DNA of 10,941 nt from JBCDIQ01 sp039024295. GTDB taxonomy: Bacteria > Bacteroidota > Bacteroidia > J057. How positions within the stretch are numbered: position 1 is the stretch's first letter; every line of letters starts with the position of its first letter. Both the position numbers and the translations under genes were made by a program. Shown in pieces: positions 1-7,763 of the stretch. The stretch lies in the NCBI GenBank assembly GCA_039024295.1, contig JBCDIQ010000189.1, forward strand, positions 1 through 10,941, in the 5' to 3' direction. The notes beneath the pieces were generated by a model. That model searched no databases. It saw only the letters and a program-made list of their open reading frames with translations, and was not told the origin of the DNA.

Positions 1-109
1 CATACTTTTATGAATTAAAAATAGTGCGAATTAAAAAGTACCTCAAAGCGAAAGGGCACCACTACTTACAGTGGCCTAATCGTGGGTCGTTCAGAATTAT
101 GGGGAAATC

Positions 110-601
110 TTACATGGAAATAAGGTTCCAGATGCTGCTCAGGATAGTTACAGAAATATACAGTAACAAGGTGAGCATCAGCACCATCCCAAAGGCTACA
201 GCAAGGATAAGGCCCATGACAGAGCCCTGGTGTTTCCCTTGCGAATGATAGGCCCGCAAAAGTCGAATATTTCGAACATTGGCTTTGAAGCCGATGTCAA
301 ACAAATCACCCAGAATGGGAACATTGCTCAGGAGATAATCCAGTGCAATATTCCCCATCATGAGTAACGCTAGTCGACCACTTATGCCGTGACGAACCAT
401 CACCAAAATCAACAGACCGGAAATGAGAAAGGTGACCACATCCCCAACAATCGGAATGAGGCCAATCAAAAAATCAAAGCCGAATCGGATTTCAGTAAAT
501 GGGATTCGAAAACGAGTGTCCATAAAGCCAACGGCTGATTCTAGCCATTTTAGCTCAAGAACTTCCTCATCATTAGGCAATTGGGCGGAAGTATCGCTCA
601 T
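110..601 (-). CDS. DUF4112 family small membrane protein
   Basis: The 163-residue protein matches my recollection of DUF4112. It has an LD/MD-x-R-F-IPFTEIRFGFD segment (about residues 27-43), then a hydrophobic 'IGLIPIVGD' motif, and later a near-repeat 'LSNVPILGDLFDIGFKAN' followed by RN and a basic stretch. The two P-x-x-GD motifs, each next to a membrane-associated helix, are the family hallmark. A further hydrophobic helix at about residues 127-160 ends the protein. It is expected to sit in the inner membrane; no biochemical function is established for the family that I know of. Its ATG overlaps the lysA TGA by 4 bp (ATGA), so translation is probably coupled to lysA. It is the last gene of the minus-strand cluster. 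Family assignment is fairly sure; function is unknown. Confidence 0.85.
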   Translation of the reverse strand: MSDTSAQLPNDEEVLELKWLESAVGFMDTRFRIPFTEIRFGFDFLIGLIPIVGDVVTFLISGLLILVMVRHGISGRLALLMMGNIALDYLLSNVPILGDLFDIGFKANVRNIRLLRAYHSQGKHQGSVMGLILAVAFGMVLMLTLLLYISVTILSSIWNLISM

Positions 602-1860
602 ATATCAACCTCAACCTGATTTCGAAGCAGGTCCTCCATGTTTTCGCGTTTGCGAATCAAATGGGCTTTCCCCTGGTATACGAGTACCTCGGCAGGGCGG
701 AATCGGGAATTGTAATTCGAAGCCATCGAGAAGCCGTAGGCACCGGCATTTTTCATGGCCAGGATATCTCCTTCACGGACCTCGCTGATTTTACGGTCTG
801 ATCCAAACGTATCTGTCTCGCAGATATAGCCCACGACAGTGTATATTCGCTTAGTACCCTTGGGGTTAGACAGGTTTACAATGTCATGGTGGGCATTGTA
901 TAGCATGGGGCGAATCAAGTGGTTCAAGCCAGAGTCAACGCCCACAAATACAGTAGCAGGCGTCGGTTTGATGACATTGGCACGAACACAGAAATATCCG
1001 GATTCACTCACCAGGTACTTGCCTGGCTCAAACCAAATTTCTACTTCTTTGCCATACTCCTTCTGAAAGTGCGCATAACTTTCACGCAACTTTTCGCCTA
1101 CTAGGAACAAATCTGTCGTGACATCTCCTGATTTGTACCCTACTTTAAATCCACTTCCGAAATCTATGAATTCAAGTCCTTCAAACTCGTGGGCGAGTTC
1201 AAACATGATTTCAGCTGATTGTACATAGGAATCCGGCGAAAGAATGTCTGAACCCGTATGTACATGGAGCCCCACAACGTTCAGGTTGTTGGCTTTGATA
1301 ATTCGCTGAACGTGGCGTCTTTGGTAAACCGATATTCCAAATTTTGAGTCAATGTGACCTACCTGGATTTTGCTATTGCCACCCGCCATGATATGCGGAT
1401 TAAACCGAATGCAAATAGGTACGGAGCCTTCATATTCGTGCCCAAATTGTTCCAGGATAGATATGTTGTCAATATTTATCACCACGCCCAACTTTACAGC
1501 CATCTTGATTTCTTCAAAGGAGACGCAGTTTGGGGTAAAGATGATATCTGAAGGGGCAAAACCGGCCTTAATTCCAAGAGCAACTTCCTGGATAGAAACG
1601 GTGTCAAGGCCAGCTCCAAGTTTTCTTAACAGCTTGAGAACACTCAAATTGGTCAGTGACTTTGCCGCATATTTGATCTTACAGGGCAGTCCTTGAAAAG
1701 CTGCCTGCATGTGTTTGTATTTGTATTCGATGGTGTCGGCATCGTACAGATAAAGTGGGGTGCCGAATTCGTTACAAATGTCCAATACCGATACACCTTG
1801 TACCTGGAATTGGTTGTCAATGATCTGGATGCCGGGTTCAGTCAACTGAACGTTACTCAT
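598..1860 (-). CDS. lysA: Diaminopimelate decarboxylase
   Basis: This fold-type III PLP enzyme decarboxylates meso-diaminopimelate to L-lysine, the last step of lysine synthesis, in the cytoplasm. Visible landmarks in the 420 residues are the PLP lysine in 'IKYAAKSL' (K67), 'HVHTGSD' (H201-S204), the phosphate-loop region 'DFGSGF' (about 233-238), 'EPGKYLV' (E278), the active-site cysteine in 'GYICETDTFG' (C347) and the C-terminal 'NAGAYGFSMASNYN' (Y375), followed by the R-P-A-E segment. The length is typical of the family. 'DFGSGF' replaces the more usual GGG-type glycine motif; I recall similar forms in Bacteroidota LysA, so I read it as lineage variation. The gene lies 10 bp downstream of purS and its stop overlaps the DUF4112 start. 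A carboxynorspermidine decarboxylase is a less likely alternative. Confidence 0.92.
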   Translation of the reverse strand: MSNVQLTEPGIQIIDNQFQVQGVSVLDICNEFGTPLYLYDADTIEYKYKHMQAAFQGLPCKIKYAAKSLTNLSVLKLLRKLGAGLDTVSIQEVALGIKAGFAPSDIIFTPNCVSFEEIKMAVKLGVVINIDNISILEQFGHEYEGSVPICIRFNPHIMAGGNSKIQVGHIDSKFGISVYQRRHVQRIIKANNLNVVGLHVHTGSDILSPDSYVQSAEIMFELAHEFEGLEFIDFGSGFKVGYKSGDVTTDLFLVGEKLRESYAHFQKEYGKEVEIWFEPGKYLVSESGYFCVRANVIKPTPATVFVGVDSGLNHLIRPMLYNAHHDIVNLSNPKGTKRIYTVVGYICETDTFGSDRKISEVREGDILAMKNAGAYGFSMASNYNSRFRPAEVLVYQGKAHLIRKRENMEDLLRNQVEVDI

Positions 1861-1870
1861 GATTGAAGAT

Positions 1871-2122
1871 TTATACCTGGGTTAATTCAAAATGATATTG
1901 TTCGATAATGGGATTCGATAAGAGTTTGTTGCAAGCCAAGGTGAGTTTTTCAGTAGCCTCTTCCTGAGAATCAGCTTCTAACTCGGTTTCAATGCGCTTT
2001 CCGATTCTGAGGTGGTCGAAATCTTCTAGCCCCAGGTTTTTTAGGCCTAAAAGGGTCGCTTTTCCCTGTGGATCAAGGATTTCTTTGCGAGGCATGATAT
2101 GGATGGTGGCAGAAAATTTCAA
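1871..2122 (-). CDS. purS: Phosphoribosylformylglycinamidine synthase subunit PurS
   Basis: The protein has 83 residues, the normal size for PurS, the small subunit that bridges PurL and the glutaminase PurQ in the FGAM synthase complex (fourth step of de novo purine synthesis). The family pattern is clear: an N-terminal beta strand ending 'IMPRKEILDPQGKA', 'LGLEDFDHLRIGKRIE' in the middle, and the C-terminal 'CNKLLSNPIIEQYHFEL'. PurQ and PurL are not in this window, so the subunit is encoded apart from its partners here. It lies 7 bp after the pssA stop and 10 bp before lysA, so it is probably co-transcribed with them. The assignment is secure from the motif set. Confidence 0.92.
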   Translation of the reverse strand: MKFSATIHIMPRKEILDPQGKATLLGLKNLGLEDFDHLRIGKRIETELEADSQEEATEKLTLACNKLLSNPIIEQYHFELTQV

Positions 2123-2129
2123 ATCAGTA

Positions 2130-2852
2130 TCAGGTTGGTGAATGAAAAAAGCGATTTTGAATTAAAGAAAGGCAAATATACAGCAAAATAATGAATGGAG
2201 GTGCCTGAAAAGTAAGGACAATTCCAAGAATAATACCGCCTATGATGAGGAAGTACCTGAAGCGGTTTGCTTCCCAGGAAGTAGAAGAAAATTTCAAGGC
2301 AATGAGCCTTACATCCATCACCAATACGATGGACCCAACTACGCATAAAGCACCTACCACGAAGGGATTTTGAAGGCTTTGGGCAAATAATCCTTCCGGC
2401 GCAAAACTCACGGCCAACCAGGCTGAAAATATCCATAAGGTATTGGCCGGGGTAGGCAAGCCATAGAATGCATCTGATTGGCGGGTATCCAAATTAAACT
2501 TGGCCAACCTCAAGGCCGAAAAAACAGGAATAAGAAGTCCTACCATCCACCAAGCCGGATAAAACCCTGATGGCGGAAACCTTTCCCCCAATGACTCCTG
2601 CATCAACCGGGCCATTACCAGTCCAGGCACCAGGCCAAAGGTGAGCATGTCTGCAAGAGAATCCAGTTCTTTTCCAATTGGCGAAGATACTTTCAATAGC
2701 CTGGCGGTAAATCCATCCAGAAAATCTGCCAACAAAGCAATGCCCACACAGGTTGCAGCTACAACAGGTTTATTGTTAACCACTGCAATGACGGCAATGG
2801 AGCCAAAAAAGACATTCAGGCTGGTGATAAAATTGGGAATATGCTTTTTCAT
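2130..2852 (-). CDS. pssA: CDP-diacylglycerol--serine O-phosphatidyltransferase
   Basis: This integral membrane enzyme makes phosphatidylserine from CDP-diacylglycerol and serine, the precursor of phosphatidylethanolamine. The complete CDP-alcohol phosphatidyltransferase signature is present: D43, D46-G47, A50-R51, G60, D64 and D68, in the order DxxDGxxAR-x8-GxxxDxxxD. The start 'MKKHIPNFITSLN' is typical of the bacterial type II PssA, in which a PN-x-x-T-x-x-N segment leads into the first membrane helix. Several further hydrophobic segments follow across 240 residues, a normal length. The serine-specific call rests on overall resemblance (LADMLTFGLVPG after the signature) and not on the signature alone, which phosphatidylglycerophosphate synthase shares. 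Its ATG overlaps the stop of the upstream DinB-fold gene by 4 bp. Confidence 0.9.
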   Translation of the reverse strand: MKKHIPNFITSLNVFFGSIAVIAVVNNKPVVAATCVGIALLADFLDGFTARLLKVSSPIGKELDSLADMLTFGLVPGLVMARLMQESLGERFPPSGFYPAWWMVGLLIPVFSALRLAKFNLDTRQSDAFYGLPTPANTLWIFSAWLAVSFAPEGLFAQSLQNPFVVGALCVVGSIVLVMDVRLIALKFSSTSWEANRFRYFLIIGGIILGIVLTFQAPPFIILLYICLSLIQNRFFHSPT

Positions 2853-3400
2853 GCGTTGGAAGGCAGTTGAAATGCCACTTCCTGGGCTTGGGCCAAATGC
2901 CGCTCTTCATGTGAAACGATGATGTCAAAGGCGGTCTGCAGGTGATATACGATGTTTTTATTCGCTGGAGAGTAAATGACAGGGTTTTGAACAATAATGG
3001 GTTCAAGATCTGTAAGGGACTCTGAGAGCCAGGCTTGCATCTCCTCAAATCTTTCCAAAAGGCCCTGGTCCACCTCTTGAATCTCAGGCTCCCAAATCGG
3101 AAAAGTCTTGATCGGCTTTTTGTTGTCTGGCTTCACAGAAGACAAGATGCTCTTTCCCATAAACCTCACCAGGGGATTTATTTTGGCAATAAATGGAAGG
3201 CGAAGGGTTCCCGCATGAAGGGATTCAAAAACAGGTCTGTAACTGTTGTTGACGATGATAAGGTGTTGGATATTTTCAGCAATGCTCCATACAGTAGGTG
3301 CTGGGCGCAAGCCTAATACAGAGGGAGGCAATGGGGCAAACTGGGTTTGCACCTTATCTGAAACCTGCCGGATTCGATGTTTAAAGGAAAATATATCCAT
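2849..3400 (-). CDS. DinB-family (four-helix bundle) metal-binding protein
   Basis: The 183-residue protein fits the DinB/YfiT-like superfamily. It has 'WSIAENIQHL' near the N-terminus (W38, H46) and 'SHEERHLAQAQEV' near the C-terminus (H164, H168). These three histidines form the expected metal-binding triad. In this fold the W-S-x-x-E-x-x-x-H segment is the first metal ligand helix. Known members include thiol-dependent transferases (bacillithiol and mycothiol S-transferases), but most are uncharacterised, so no substrate is claimed. No signal peptide is seen, so it should be cytoplasmic. It is placed directly before pssA with an ATGA overlap and 27 bp after the PAS-domain gene. The DinB name refers to the fold and damage-inducible relatives, not to DNA polymerase IV. 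Confidence 0.85.
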   Translation of the reverse strand: MDIFSFKHRIRQVSDKVQTQFAPLPPSVLGLRPAPTVWSIAENIQHLIIVNNSYRPVFESLHAGTLRLPFIAKINPLVRFMGKSILSSVKPDNKKPIKTFPIWEPEIQEVDQGLLERFEEMQAWLSESLTDLEPIIVQNPVIYSPANKNIVYHLQTAFDIIVSHEERHLAQAQEVAFQLPSNA

Positions 3401-3427
3401 GATAAACCAATTTGCTGCAATATCTAG

Positions 3428-5140
3428 CTATTTCTGGCGGCTTTCAAATGTGTCCTCCATGATATCGCTAATGGTTTCATCCAGTTGTTCTGCGGACTTT
3501 CTAAGGTAATGTAGGTACTCTTCGCTCTTCGGCCCCAAGGATTCATTCTCCATGAGTCCAACCAAGCCCAAAATTCGTGCAACAGGGGAGCGAAACTTAT
3601 GGGACTGCTTCCAGGCAATCTTCTTAAGCTTTTCGTTTTGGGCAATGGCCTGTAGCTCATGTTGTTTTTGGAGGGTGATATCCTTCACCGTGTGGGCGAT
3701 GCCAACCATCTCCTGGTGGTCATTGTAGACCGGGAAATAGGAGGCCAAAAACCATTGGCTTCCATGATTTTCCTCAATTTCGAGATTTTCTCCTGAAAGG
3801 ACTCGATTTGCCCTGCTGGTAAACGCCTGCCTGTTTTCCGGATCAACAAAATCTATCCAACTGTCTCCTGGTTTTGGTGATTTATTGAAATGCTGCTTGT
3901 AGTATTCCTTGGCCACCCGATTGTTGAATAATATCTTGAGGTCCATGCTCACGAATGAAATTGCCTCAGTAGCACTATTGTAAATTGCATTAAGGCTTCT
4001 TTCACTTGCGACAAGTTTTTCTTGTGCTCGTTTCAGCTTGTCAATATTGGTGGTGGCGTAAGAAACGCCAATCAGGTTTCCTGCATCATCATAAACCGGG
4101 TAAAAGGTGAACATGAACCACGCCGTCTGGCCATCTTCAAATACCAGTTTTCGTTCCTTTCTTAGGTATTCTCCTGAAAGTGCTTTTGAGGTGTTATCAA
4201 GGAACACCTGTTCTAGTCCAGGCGCAATATACTCCATCATGGATTTCCCAATCTGGAGTTCTTTTCCAAGAAAACTTTTAGCTCCCTCTGCAGCTCGATT
4301 ATTAAATCCTAAAATTTCAAAATCCTTCCCAATCAGTACATGGCTATCAGAGCTACTGTTGAGAATCGCTTTTAATTTCGCTTCCGAGTTTTTTAGGGCT
4401 TGTAAGGTGGTGTATTCTGAGGTGCAATCGCGAATCAAAACCAGTAAGCCTTCTGGCAAAGGGTGGATCGTGGTATCAAAGCAAGCCTTTAGGTCCCCTC
4501 GATATTCTTCAAATCTAATGGTATTTCGCTCGCCTGGTGACAGGTGAAATGATTGCAGCTGTTGATACATGCCCATTTGTTCAGGGATTTCCTCCCAGAA
4601 CCTTTTTCCTACCAACTCATCTTCAGGTTTCCCTAAATAATGGGTTGCCAACTGGTTGATATGGGTAAACCTCCAGTTATGATCTAAAGTAAACCAGCCT
4701 TCTGTAAAATGTTGCAGGAGGTTCTTCCAATCAACGGGAGAAGATTTTTCGGAATTGCGGGATTCCAGGGAAGGAAAACCTTCTACGTGGCCTTTGCCAA
4801 TGATCCAGGAATGATTTTCTGTTGATTCCCTAAAACTGAATTCCCAAAAGATCAACAAGGAAGTGTGATGATCAGGAGGCAATATCCTTAGGGCAACTCG
4901 AACGGGTTCTGTTGGATCAGAAACTGCCCTTTTAAGTGCTGAGCCAAACAGGAAATCATCCTCTTTTTGGACAAGCTCGGCAAAAGGTTCATTTCCACCC
5001 CGAACCGGATTACAGTTAGGGTCTGAATATGAGGTGTCAAGGTAAAAAAGACCTCCTTGGGGGTCTAATATGACCAAAAATTGAGCACTGGATGTTTTTG
5101 CAACAGAATTGGCAAGGAGCGTAAGTTCATCAGGTATCAT
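3428..5140 (-). CDS. Multi-PAS signalling protein with kinase-type dimerisation helix but no ATPase domain
   Basis: The 570 residues appear to hold four PAS-like units: about 10-118 (degenerate), 137-242, 252-372 and 380-492. The last two have PAC-like ends ('GNLIGVSYATTNID' and 'EMVGIAHTVKDIT'). A short helical linker follows, then 'IAWKQSHKFRSPVARILGL', a HisKA-like H-box with H514, and a second helix to about 565. The protein then stops at residue 570 with no N, G1 or G2 box. DinB starts only 27 bp further on, so there is no room for a frameshifted catalytic domain. I see no membrane segments, so it is probably a cytosolic sensor. Comparable PAS proteins with H-box-like ends are, as I recall, common in Bacteroidota. 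Ligands are unknown, and phosphotransfer is unproven. Confidence 0.85.
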   Translation of the reverse strand: MIPDELTLLANSVAKTSSAQFLVILDPQGGLFYLDTSYSDPNCNPVRGGNEPFAELVQKEDDFLFGSALKRAVSDPTEPVRVALRILPPDHHTSLLIFWEFSFRESTENHSWIIGKGHVEGFPSLESRNSEKSSPVDWKNLLQHFTEGWFTLDHNWRFTHINQLATHYLGKPEDELVGKRFWEEIPEQMGMYQQLQSFHLSPGERNTIRFEEYRGDLKACFDTTIHPLPEGLLVLIRDCTSEYTTLQALKNSEAKLKAILNSSSDSHVLIGKDFEILGFNNRAAEGAKSFLGKELQIGKSMMEYIAPGLEQVFLDNTSKALSGEYLRKERKLVFEDGQTAWFMFTFYPVYDDAGNLIGVSYATTNIDKLKRAQEKLVASERSLNAIYNSATEAISFVSMDLKILFNNRVAKEYYKQHFNKSPKPGDSWIDFVDPENRQAFTSRANRVLSGENLEIEENHGSQWFLASYFPVYNDHQEMVGIAHTVKDITLQKQHELQAIAQNEKLKKIAWKQSHKFRSPVARILGLVGLMENESLGPKSEEYLHYLRKSAEQLDETISDIMEDTFESRQK

Positions 5141-5194
5141 AACCTTGATGATAAAAGGTGAAAGAACAGATTAAATGGAAAGGATTGGTTGAGA

Positions 5195-5521
5195 CTAAGC
5201 GATAACCACTGCAGTTCCGCTTGCGCTCACCATGAGCATGTTGCTGCCACTGCCCATGTTGATGGTTTCAAAGTCAAGGTCCACGCCAATCACAGCGTTT
5301 GCACCTAGGTCTGCCGCTGCTGCTACCATTTCATCAATTGCGGTTTCCTTTGCATTTTGAAGGACCTTTTCATAGGCACCAGATCGCCCACCAATGATGT
5401 CACGAATTCCAGCAAAAAAGTCTCGAAACGCATTAGCACCGAGAATGGCCTCGCCGGTGACCAAGCCAATATACTGTTCGATTTTTTGGTCCTGAAGCGT
5501 TGAAGTTGATGTTACTAGCAT
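5195..5521 (-). CDS. YbjQ/UPF0145-family protein
   Basis: The 108-residue protein begins 'MLVTSTSTLQDQKIEQYIG' and continues with 'VTGEAILGANAFRDFFAGIRD', an I-I-G-G-R-S segment, 'AYEKVLQNAKETAIDEM' and 'AADLGANAVIGVDLDFE'. This is the full-length pattern of the YbjQ (UPF0145, sometimes called putative heavy-metal-binding) family of small oligomeric proteins. No catalytic role is established, and no cysteine or histidine cluster that would argue for metal binding is visible here. No signal peptide or membrane helix is present. It lies 42 bp after the TraB/GumN gene and 54 bp before the PAS-protein gene, in the same direction. Family assignment is confident; function is open. Confidence 0.92.
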   Translation of the reverse strand: MLVTSTSTLQDQKIEQYIGLVTGEAILGANAFRDFFAGIRDIIGGRSGAYEKVLQNAKETAIDEMVAAAADLGANAVIGVDLDFETINMGSGSNMLMVSASGTAVVIA

Positions 5522-5563
5522 GTACTGCTTGATGTATAGTATTTGGAAAAGGACTATAGACTG

Positions 5564-6472
5564 TTAATATACGGGTTTTAGGGTATAACCAGCTTTTCGG
5601 AGGAGGTTGATCACCCCTTCCTCGCCCGGGAGATGACCCGCTCCCACTGCGATAAACAAAGCTTCATCTTTGATCATCTCTTGAATTCGGGGAATCCAGT
5701 TTTTGTTTCTTTCATTCAGGAGGTAGTCTAAGTAACTTCCAATTCCTGGATCTGTAGCCGTCATCTGGTACAGGGCATCCAAGTCTTGAGAGGTATAAAC
5801 TGCCACCATGTCTTCGAACATACCACAATTTTTTCGGGGATCTCTGACAGCCTCTACCAGTTGAGCTGCCTGGTCCTTCAGAGGAACCTTATCCAGGTAG
5901 CTAAGCTGCTCTTGAACTGTTTCCAGACCAGAAATGGGCCGATCACTGTCTTTAAATTTATCAGAGAGGAAAAATTCGTAGGAGGAAGAACCTTTGTTTC
6001 CTGGCTCTAAGTCTACGCCACACATCAGGGAGGTTATTTGTTGAGCTGAAAAAATGGGCTTCATCATCTCAAACATCATCATGGGCATAGGAGTAGGAAG
6101 GCTATCCTGTACAAACGCCTTTACCTCCTCATATTCTTCTTCCGTAAGCAGCTTTTTCAGGCTATTGGGCGGAGTCATCATCATGGAGCCCATTGAGCCA
6201 AAAATGGCAGACTGGTCTAGCTCTACCTCCAATACAAGCCTGTCCGCTTCTCCCATTCGCTCTCGCATCGCATCTGTAAAGAAAAAATCCTCTTTTGGAA
6301 TCAGGTGAATGGTCCCAAAAAGGTAGGAGGGACGCTTGAGGCCATTGCCACTGATTTCCCAAAGCAATGAATTGCTAGGAGAGTGGTCCTGTGCCTGAAC
6401 CCCAAGAGAACTCAGCATCACACATATCAGCCCCACAGAAAAAAAACCTTTGTTGATCGATCGTATATTCAT
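5564..6472 (-). CDS. Secreted TraB/GumN family protein
   Basis: Starting at 6472, the 302-residue product opens with a signal peptide: 'MNIRSINKG', a hydrophobic core about 10-23, and a likely cleavage site after 'GVQAQ' near residue 28. The open frame extends upstream to 6643, but that part overlaps rocD and lacks family character, so I chose the start that yields the signal peptide. TraB/GumN hallmarks are present: 'SYLFGTIHL' (GTIH, 53-56), a conserved acidic patch 'LVLEVEL' (80-85), 'NERNKNW' (253-259) and the C-terminal 'FIAVGAGHLPGEEGVI' (GAGH, 277-280). The two G-x-x-H motifs resemble those of Tiki-type metalloproteases, but peptidase activity is not shown for most bacterial members. 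Methionine-rich patches occur at 94-99 and 129-137. It is probably periplasmic. It starts 43 bp after the rocD stop. Confidence 0.88.
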   Translation of the reverse strand: MNIRSINKGFFSVGLICVMLSSLGVQAQDHSPSNSLLWEISGNGLKRPSYLFGTIHLIPKEDFFFTDAMRERMGEADRLVLEVELDQSAIFGSMGSMMMTPPNSLKKLLTEEEYEEVKAFVQDSLPTPMPMMMFEMMKPIFSAQQITSLMCGVDLEPGNKGSSSYEFFLSDKFKDSDRPISGLETVQEQLSYLDKVPLKDQAAQLVEAVRDPRKNCGMFEDMVAVYTSQDLDALYQMTATDPGIGSYLDYLLNERNKNWIPRIQEMIKDEALFIAVGAGHLPGEEGVINLLRKAGYTLKPVY

Positions 6473-6515
6473 GAATGACAGATTATTGACAGCCTTTATG
6501 AGGTCGACTGTTGTG

Positions 6516-7763
6516 CTAACGTGAAAATTCCTGAAGGGTTTTGGAGATGAGGTCACATCCTTCCTGCATCTGAGATGCGGTAATAACGAGGGGAGGAGCA
6601 AACCTGATGATGTTCCCATGGGTAGGTTTGGCCAAAATACCATTTTCTTTTAGGGCCAGACAGATATTCCATGCGGTTTCGCTTTGCTCATCGTCCTTGA
6701 TGACTACGGCATTTAACAGCCCTTTTCCACGAACGTGGTCGATCAGGTCATCACGTTTGGCCCCAATTTCATTCATCCTCTGGCGAAATAGGGTGCCCAT
6801 GATTTCGGCATTTTCAGCGAGGTTTTCATCAACGATTACCTCAAGAGCTGCTTGAGCCACCTTGCATGCCAAAGGATTGCCTCCATAGGTAGAACCATGT
6901 TCTCCAGGTTTAATTGAAAGCATGACCTCATCATCGCAAAGGACAGCAGAAACGGGGAGCATGCCACCTGAAAGGGCTTTTCCTAGAATCAAAATATCCG
7001 GGCGAACCCCTTCATGGTCACAGGCTAGCATTTTGCCGGTACGCGCCAAACCCGTTTGAACTTCATCTGCAATGAACAACACATTTTTTGCTTTGCACAT
7101 GGCATATGCTTGGGAGAGGTATCCTTCGTCTGGAACTACAACCCCTGCTTCTCCCTGGATAGGCTCAACCATGAATCCCGCAACATTTGGATCTTCTAAG
7201 GCAATTTCCAAGGCTACGAGGTCATTGTAAGGGATTACTTCATACCCGGGCATGAAAGGTCCAAACCCCTGATAACTGCTGGGATCGGTGGAAGAAGAGA
7301 TGGCGGCAAGGGTGCGTCCCCAAAAATTGCCAGCGGCAAAAATGATCTTGGCCTGATTTTGTGGAACCTGTTTCACGGTATACGCCCATTTGCGACATAG
7401 CTTAAGCGCTGTCTCGCCCCCTTCAACTCCAGTGTTCATGGGAAGCACCTTATCGTATCCCAACAAATTGGTGATGTACTGCTCATATGGACCAAGGGAA
7501 TCATTGTAAAATGCCCGTGAAGTCAGGGTAAGCCGCGTAGCTTGCTCCTGCATCACCTGGACCAGTTTGGGGTGACAGTGCCCCTGATTAACGGCACTGT
7601 AAGCTGAGAGAAAATCAAAATACCGTTCTCCTTCTGGGTTCCAAAGGTAAATCCCTTCTCCCCGGGAAAGTACCACGGGAAGCGGGTGGTAATTATGGGC
7701 GCCGTATCGGTCTTCAAGTTCAATTGCTACTGATGAGGTTATTTGTTGCGTGCTTGAAATCAT
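6516..7763 (-). CDS. rocD: Ornithine aminotransferase
   Basis: This class III PLP aminotransferase converts ornithine and 2-oxoglutarate to glutamate-5-semialdehyde and glutamate, linking arginine/ornithine breakdown to proline and glutamate. The 415 residues show 'YGAHNYHPLPVVLSRGEG' at the N-terminus, 'MNTGVEGGETALKL' (109-122), 'VEPIQGEAGVVVP' (199-211), 'LFIADEVQTGLARTGK' with PLP-contacting D233, and the PLP lysine K262 in 'LGKALSGGMLPVSAVL'. 'GEHGSTYGGNPLA' (287-299) is also typical. The 'AHNY-P-P-V' start and the TGVE-G-E-TA motif favour ornithine over acetylornithine aminotransferase. Length is normal. It is the first gene of the minus-strand cluster and is divergent from the GT4 gene, with a shared 96-bp upstream region. 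Confidence 0.93.
   Translation of the reverse strand: MISSTQQITSSVAIELEDRYGAHNYHPLPVVLSRGEGIYLWNPEGERYFDFLSAYSAVNQGHCHPKLVQVMQEQATRLTLTSRAFYNDSLGPYEQYITNLLGYDKVLPMNTGVEGGETALKLCRKWAYTVKQVPQNQAKIIFAAGNFWGRTLAAISSSTDPSSYQGFGPFMPGYEVIPYNDLVALEIALEDPNVAGFMVEPIQGEAGVVVPDEGYLSQAYAMCKAKNVLFIADEVQTGLARTGKMLACDHEGVRPDILILGKALSGGMLPVSAVLCDDEVMLSIKPGEHGSTYGGNPLACKVAQAALEVIVDENLAENAEIMGTLFRQRMNEIGAKRDDLIDHVRGKGLLNAVVIKDDEQSETAWNICLALKENGILAKPTHGNIIRFAPPLVITASQMQEGCDLISKTLQEFSR

Noticed and set aside
59..74. CCACT-ACTTAC-AGTGG inverted repeat downstream of the DUF4112 gene, considered as a minus-strand terminator.
   Set aside because: The stem is only 5 bp and the sequence after it on the minus strand has no clean T-run. 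It is too weak to call.
24..248. A 74-codon plus-strand open frame at the left edge.
   Set aside because: Its second half lies antisense to the DUF4112 gene, and the predicted protein has no recognisable motif or sensible composition. It is most likely a chance frame.
2119..2436. A 105-codon minus-strand frame within pssA.
   Set aside because: It is an out-of-frame shadow of pssA, whose complete CDP-alcohol phosphatidyltransferase signature shows which frame is real.
3401..3427. Possible remnant of a lost HATPase domain between the PAS protein and the DinB gene.
   Set aside because: Only 27 bp separate the genes and no N- or G-box coding sequence appears in any frame nearby.
6473..6643. A 57-residue N-terminal extension of the TraB/GumN protein.
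   Set aside because: It overlaps the rocD coding end by well over 100 bp and has no family character, whereas the start at 6472 gives a proper signal peptide.
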